Assembly: GCA_041608775.1 (NCBI GenBank)
Contig: JBFISC010000164.1
Span: 1 to 8,104, forward strand
Direction of reading: 5' to 3'
Origin: UBA7803 sp041608775
GTDB taxonomy: Bacteria > Pseudomonadota > Gammaproteobacteria > Pseudomonadales > Azotimanducaceae
Length of the DNA stretch: 8,104 bases
Shown one piece after another: positions 5,311-8,104 of this stretch. Made by a program: the position numbers and the translations under genes. A model generated the notes under the pieces. The model was not told the DNA's origin and ran no database searches. It saw nothing but the letters and a program-made list of their open reading frames with translations. Numbering within the stretch: position 1 is the stretch's first letter; each line of letters begins with the position of its first letter.

Positions 5311-6909
5311 CTAGTTGACGTTGCGATCCATGCCTTCCCAGTAGGGCTTGCGCAGCTCGCGCTTGAGGATCTTGCCCGACGGGTTGCGCGGCAGCTCGTC
5401 GATGAAGTCCACGCTCTTCGGCAGCTTGTAGCGCGCGATGCGCTCCTGGGCAAAGCCGATGATGTCGTCGGCGCTGGCATCGGCACCCGGCTTGAGCACC
5501 ACGACGGCTTTCACCGCCTCACCCCAGCGCTGGTCGGGAACTCCGATCACGGCCACGTCGGCGATGGCAGGATGTCCGAACAGCGCGCTCTCCACCTCGG
5601 CCGGATAGATGTTCTCCGCCCCGGACACGATCATGTCCTTGACCCGATCGTGCACGTAGACATAGCCGTCTTCATCCAGGTAGCCCGCGTCGCCCGTATG
5701 TACGAAACCGTCCACCAGGGTCTTCTCGGTGGCCTCGGGCAGGTTCCAGTAGCCCTTCATGTTCACCGGCGAAGCGATGCAGATCTCGCCGACCTGGCGC
5801 GGCGGCAGGACCCTGCCCTGCTCATCCACGACCTTGACCGTGATCCCCGGGAACGGCTTGCCGGCGGAACGCATGCGCTCGTTGCCGGCGACGTCGTGAT
5901 CCTGCGGCGGCAGATAGGTCGCCGAGCCGGTGGTCTCGGTCATGCCGTAGAGCTGCACGAAGCCGCACTGGAACACCTCGATCGCCTCGCGCAGCAGGTC
6001 GAGCGGTATCGGCGAAGCCCCGTAGCAGATGTAGCGGACCGTGGCGTAGTCGGTGTTCCGCGACTCCGGGTGCTGTAGCACCATGCGGATGGCAGCCGGT
6101 ACCAGAAACAGCTTGCTGATGCCGAACCGCTGGATCATCTCGAGGGTCTCGCCGGGATCGAATTCCCGCACAATGATGTTGCGGGCACCCGGCCGCAGGC
6201 CCATCAGACCCCAGCCGACGCCGCCGATATGAAAGCTCGGCATGGCCACCAGGTTGACGTCGTTCTCGGTCCACTCGTTGAATGCCATGTCGTCGGCCGG
6301 CGGCAGCCGCCAGAGATCGAAGAAGCAGTGCTGGGTCAGCTGCACGCCCTTCGGATGTCCGGTGGTTCCGCTGGTGTACATCTGGATGGCGACGTCGTCG
6401 GTGGTGACCGGCACCGCGGGGTCCGCGTCGCTCTGGGCGTCCCGCCAGGCTTCGAAGCTCTGCCAGCTCGCGTGATCGTCGGCCATGGCAACGACACGCT
6501 TCAGGGTCGGGACCTGATCGCGGATCTTCTCCACCAGGCCGTAGAAATCCGGTCCGACGAACAGCACTTCGGCGCGACTGTCGTTGAGGATGTAGGCGAC
6601 TTCCGGCGGGGCCAGCCGCCAGTTGATGCCCACGGACACCGTGTTCGACTTGGCGCAGCCGAACACGACCTCGTAGAAGTGGTCCGAGTTCTTGTCCATG
6701 AATCCCACCCGCGCGCCCGGCGCCAGCCCGTCCGCCAGCAGGCCGTTGGCCACCTGACTCGCGTGCCGGTCAAGCTCCGCATAGGAGGTTGAGCGACCCT
6801 CGAAAAGCATGGCCTCCTTGTCAGGGCGTTCCCGGGCGTGGAAGCGGGCCAGATCTGCCAGGGTGTCGATCTCGTCCAGCCTCGCCGGAATTCGTCTGCT
6901 CATTGTCAT
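5311..6909 (-). CDS. AMP-forming acyl-CoA synthetase (acyl-CoA ligase)
   Basis: This 532-residue adenylate-forming enzyme activates a carboxylic acid with ATP and CoA to acyl-CoA, AMP and PPi. Motifs are in order and intact: the phosphate-binding loop YTSGTTGHPKG (178-188), MPSFHIGG (223-230), YGASP (296-300), YGMTET (321-326), HTGD (404-407) with the ribose-binding Asp407, the hinge region DRVKDMIVSGAENIYPAEVE (421-440), and the catalytic Lys513 in RNPSGKILKREL. Length and style fit FadD-like medium/long-chain or branched/cyclic acid ligases; specificity cannot be read from sequence. No signal or membrane segment is evident. The start at 6909 is chosen because GAGGGG lies just upstream; an ATG two codons later at 6903 is nearly as good. 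It sits between a dehydrogenase (75 nt upstream) and ppa (16 nt downstream), the layout of a catabolic acid-activation operon. Confidence 0.92.
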   Translation of the reverse strand: MTMSRRIPARLDEIDTLADLARFHARERPDKEAMLFEGRSTSYAELDRHASQVANGLLADGLAPGARVGFMDKNSDHFYEVVFGCAKSNTVSVGINWRLAPPEVAYILNDSRAEVLFVGPDFYGLVEKIRDQVPTLKRVVAMADDHASWQSFEAWRDAQSDADPAVPVTTDDVAIQMYTSGTTGHPKGVQLTQHCFFDLWRLPPADDMAFNEWTENDVNLVAMPSFHIGGVGWGLMGLRPGARNIIVREFDPGETLEMIQRFGISKLFLVPAAIRMVLQHPESRNTDYATVRYICYGASPIPLDLLREAIEVFQCGFVQLYGMTETTGSATYLPPQDHDVAGNERMRSAGKPFPGITVKVVDEQGRVLPPRQVGEICIASPVNMKGYWNLPEATEKTLVDGFVHTGDAGYLDEDGYVYVHDRVKDMIVSGAENIYPAEVESALFGHPAIADVAVIGVPDQRWGEAVKAVVVLKPGADASADDIIGFAQERIARYKLPKSVDFIDELPRNPSGKILKRELRKPYWEGMDRNVN

Positions 6910-6912
6910 GGT

Positions 6913-6918
6913 CCCCTC
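6913..6918 (-). promoter_or_regulatory. Ribosome binding site of the acyl-CoA ligase
   Basis: GAGGGG on the minus strand ends 3 nt before the ATG at 6909 and 9 nt before the ATG at 6903, so either codon could initiate. The two differ by two residues only. Confidence 0.55.
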
Positions 6919-6936
6919 GATTGCGAGCGCGGTTTC

Positions 6937-6955
6937 CGGCGCGCCTCCCGCGCCG
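6937..6955 (-). promoter_or_regulatory. GC hairpin with GGAGG loop ahead of the ligase gene
   Basis: In the minus-strand transcript CGGCGCG and CGCGCCG form a perfect 7-bp stem around the loop GGAGG. The loop lies 34 nt before the ligase start codon at 6909. No U-tract follows, so it is not a standard terminator. Possible roles are control of ligase translation, an RNA-binding-protein site, or an mRNA-stabilising or processing element. Confidence 0.45.
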
Positions 6956-6958
6956 CAG

Positions 6959-6977
6959 CCGCTGCCCCGCGCAGCGG
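6959..6977 (-). promoter_or_regulatory. GC hairpin just after the upstream dehydrogenase gene
   Basis: In the minus-strand transcript CCGCTGC and GCAGCGG form a perfect 7-bp stem around the loop GCGGG. It starts 7 nt after the acyl-CoA dehydrogenase stop codon and is 3 nt from the next hairpin. With no U-tract behind it, it could protect the 3' end of a processed upstream message or partly attenuate transcription. Confidence 0.45.
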
Positions 6978-6984
6978 TACCGGG

Positions 6985-8104
6985 TCAGAACGACCGCGGC
7001 ATCCCGAGCACGTGCTCGCCGATGTAGCTGAGAATCAGGTTCGTGGAAATCGGCGCGATCTGATAGAGCCGGGTCTCCCGGAACTTGCGCTCGATATGGT
7101 ACTCCTTGGCGAAGGCGAAGCCGCCGTGGGTCTGCATGCAGACGTCACCGGCCCGCCACGACGCCTCGGACGCCAGCATCTTCGCCATGTTGGCCTCGGC
7201 GCCACAGGGGATGCCCGCGTCGAACATCCCCGCGGCCTTGTCCACCATCAGTCCGGCCGCTTCGGTCTCCGCGTAGCAGCGGGCGATGGGAAACTGCACG
7301 CCCTGGTTCTGGCCGATGGGCCGACCGAACACCACCCGATCGCTGGCATAGGCCGAAGCCTTGTCGATGAAATAGCGACCGTCGCCGACGCACTCCGCCG
7401 CGATGAGAATGCGTTCCGCGTTCATCCCGTCGAGGATCACCTTGAAGCCCGCCCCCTCCTCGCCGAGCAGGTTCTCCCGGGGCACGGCGAGGTCATCGAA
7501 GAACAGCTCGCAGGAGTGATGATTGATCATCGATTCGATGGGGCGAACTGTGAGGCCATTGCCGAGCGCCGCGTTGACGTCGACGAGGAATGCAGACAGC
7601 CCTTCGGTCTTCTTCTTTACCTGGTCCCGCGGCGTCGTCCGGGCCAGCAGCACCATCAGATCGCTGTGCTCGATGCGGCTGATCCAGACCTTCTGGCCGT
7701 TGATCCGATAGACGTCGCCGTCGCGGCGCGCCGTCGTCTTGAGGCTCGTGGTGTCGGTTCCGGTCGTTGGCTCGGTGACACCAAAGCTCTGCAGCCTCAG
7801 CTCACCCGCGGCGATGGCCGGCAGGTAGCGGCGCTTCTGTGCCTCGCTGCCGTGGCGCAGCACGGAGCCCATCACGTACATCTGCGCGTGACAGGCACCT
7901 GCATGGGCCCCGGAGCGGCAGACTTCCTCCATCACCACGGCCGCCTCGCGCACGCCGAGCCCGGCACCACCGTAGGCTTCCGGAATCAGCACCGTGAGGA
8001 AGCCGACCTCGGTGAGCTCGCGCACGAACTCGGTCGGGTAGCCGCGATCGCGGTCCAGCGCCAGCCAGTAGTCTTCGCCGTAGCGGGCGCACAGCTGCCG
8101 CACC
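6985..8104 (-). CDS. Acyl-CoA dehydrogenase, isovaleryl/long-chain-type catalytic base (5' end outside window)
   Basis: About 372 residues of an FAD acyl-CoA dehydrogenase are visible and the frame runs to the right edge. The GTG at 8103 is probably internal, because the family's first helix (…RQLCARYG) normally has ten or more residues before it. Marks are PEAYGGAGLG (41-50, window numbering), the signature-1 region FGVTEPTTGTD (107-117), GEEGAGF (214-220), RVVFGRPIGQNQGVQ (256-270) and THGGFAFAKEYHIER (325-339). The usual C-terminal catalytic Glu is missing: the segment reads RLYQIAPISTN, with Pro351 at that place. Instead Glu230 in MNAERIL matches the position of the catalytic Glu in isovaleryl-CoA and long-chain acyl-CoA dehydrogenases. 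It is therefore likely active, with a different substrate range from the other dehydrogenase here, perhaps a branched or bulky acyl-CoA. It is the first visible gene of the run with the ligase, ppa and SDR. Confidence 0.88.
   Translation of the reverse strand, partial: VRQLCARYGEDYWLALDRDRGYPTEFVRELTEVGFLTVLIPEAYGGAGLGVREAAVVMEEVCRSGAHAGACHAQMYVMGSVLRHGSEAQKRRYLPAIAAGELRLQSFGVTEPTTGTDTTSLKTTARRDGDVYRINGQKVWISRIEHSDLMVLLARTTPRDQVKKKTEGLSAFLVDVNAALGNGLTVRPIESMINHHSCELFFDDLAVPRENLLGEEGAGFKVILDGMNAERILIAAECVGDGRYFIDKASAYASDRVVFGRPIGQNQGVQFPIARCYAETEAAGLMVDKAAGMFDAGIPCGAEANMAKMLASEASWRAGDVCMQTHGGFAFAKEYHIERKFRETRLYQIAPISTNLILSYIGEHVLGMPRSF

Noticed and set aside
5295..5486. N-terminal extension of the pyrophosphatase from an ATG at 5486
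   Set aside because: It lies inside the ligase gene in another frame, has Ser/Arg/Ala-rich sequence, and the family begins at the ATG at 5294.
5152..6078. Plus-strand open frame (308 codons) opposite the ppa and ligase genes
   Set aside because: Antisense shadow: both minus-strand genes have intact catalytic motifs and this frame has none.

Overview
The window is a strongly GC-rich bacterial chromosome segment with dense coding, short gaps and Shine-Dalgarno-led genes. It looks like a proteobacterium with an aerobic acyl-CoA-degrading lifestyle, possibly a gammaproteobacterium. That placement is an impression from gene content and protein style; no rRNA or other phylogenetic marker is present.

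Layout. At the left edge (minus strand) lies the N-terminal part of a receiver-like signalling protein that uses a GTG (or TTG) start and runs off the window. Upstream of it on the same strand is an exported GIN/DUF2807 protein with eight GSG-type repeats. A 130-bp divergent gap separates this from a plus-strand pair: mmsA (CoA-acylating methylmalonate-semialdehyde dehydrogenase) followed 25 bp later by an isobutyryl-CoA-dehydrogenase-like acyl-CoA dehydrogenase. Converging on this pair, with 7 bp between stop codons, is a minus-strand run read in the order acyl-CoA dehydrogenase (5' end outside the window), AMP-forming acyl-CoA ligase, family I inorganic pyrophosphatase, SDR oxidoreductase. 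Its junctions are 75 nt, 16 nt and a 4-nt ATGA overlap.

How the genes fit together. The plus-strand pair supplies an early and the last step of valine/isobutyrate degradation (isobutyryl-CoA to methacrylyl-CoA; methylmalonate semialdehyde to propionyl-CoA). The intervening hydratase, hydrolase and 3-hydroxyisobutyrate dehydrogenase are not in the window. The minus-strand run reads as an acid-activation and oxidation module: the ligase makes acyl-CoA plus AMP and PPi, the pyrophosphatase removes PPi, the dehydrogenase desaturates the acyl-CoA, and the SDR could oxidise or reduce a hydroxy/keto intermediate. The actual substrate cannot be read from sequence.

Most genes belong to well-known families and no clearly new system is visible. 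The points most worth a second look are two back-to-back GC hairpins in the 75-nt gap ahead of the ligase, one presenting GGAGG in its loop; a pyrophosphatase built into a ligase operon; and two acyl-CoA dehydrogenases that place their predicted catalytic glutamate at different structural positions. No tRNA, rRNA, CRISPR array, insertion sequence or phage gene was seen, and no gene-free stretch exceeds 300 bases.
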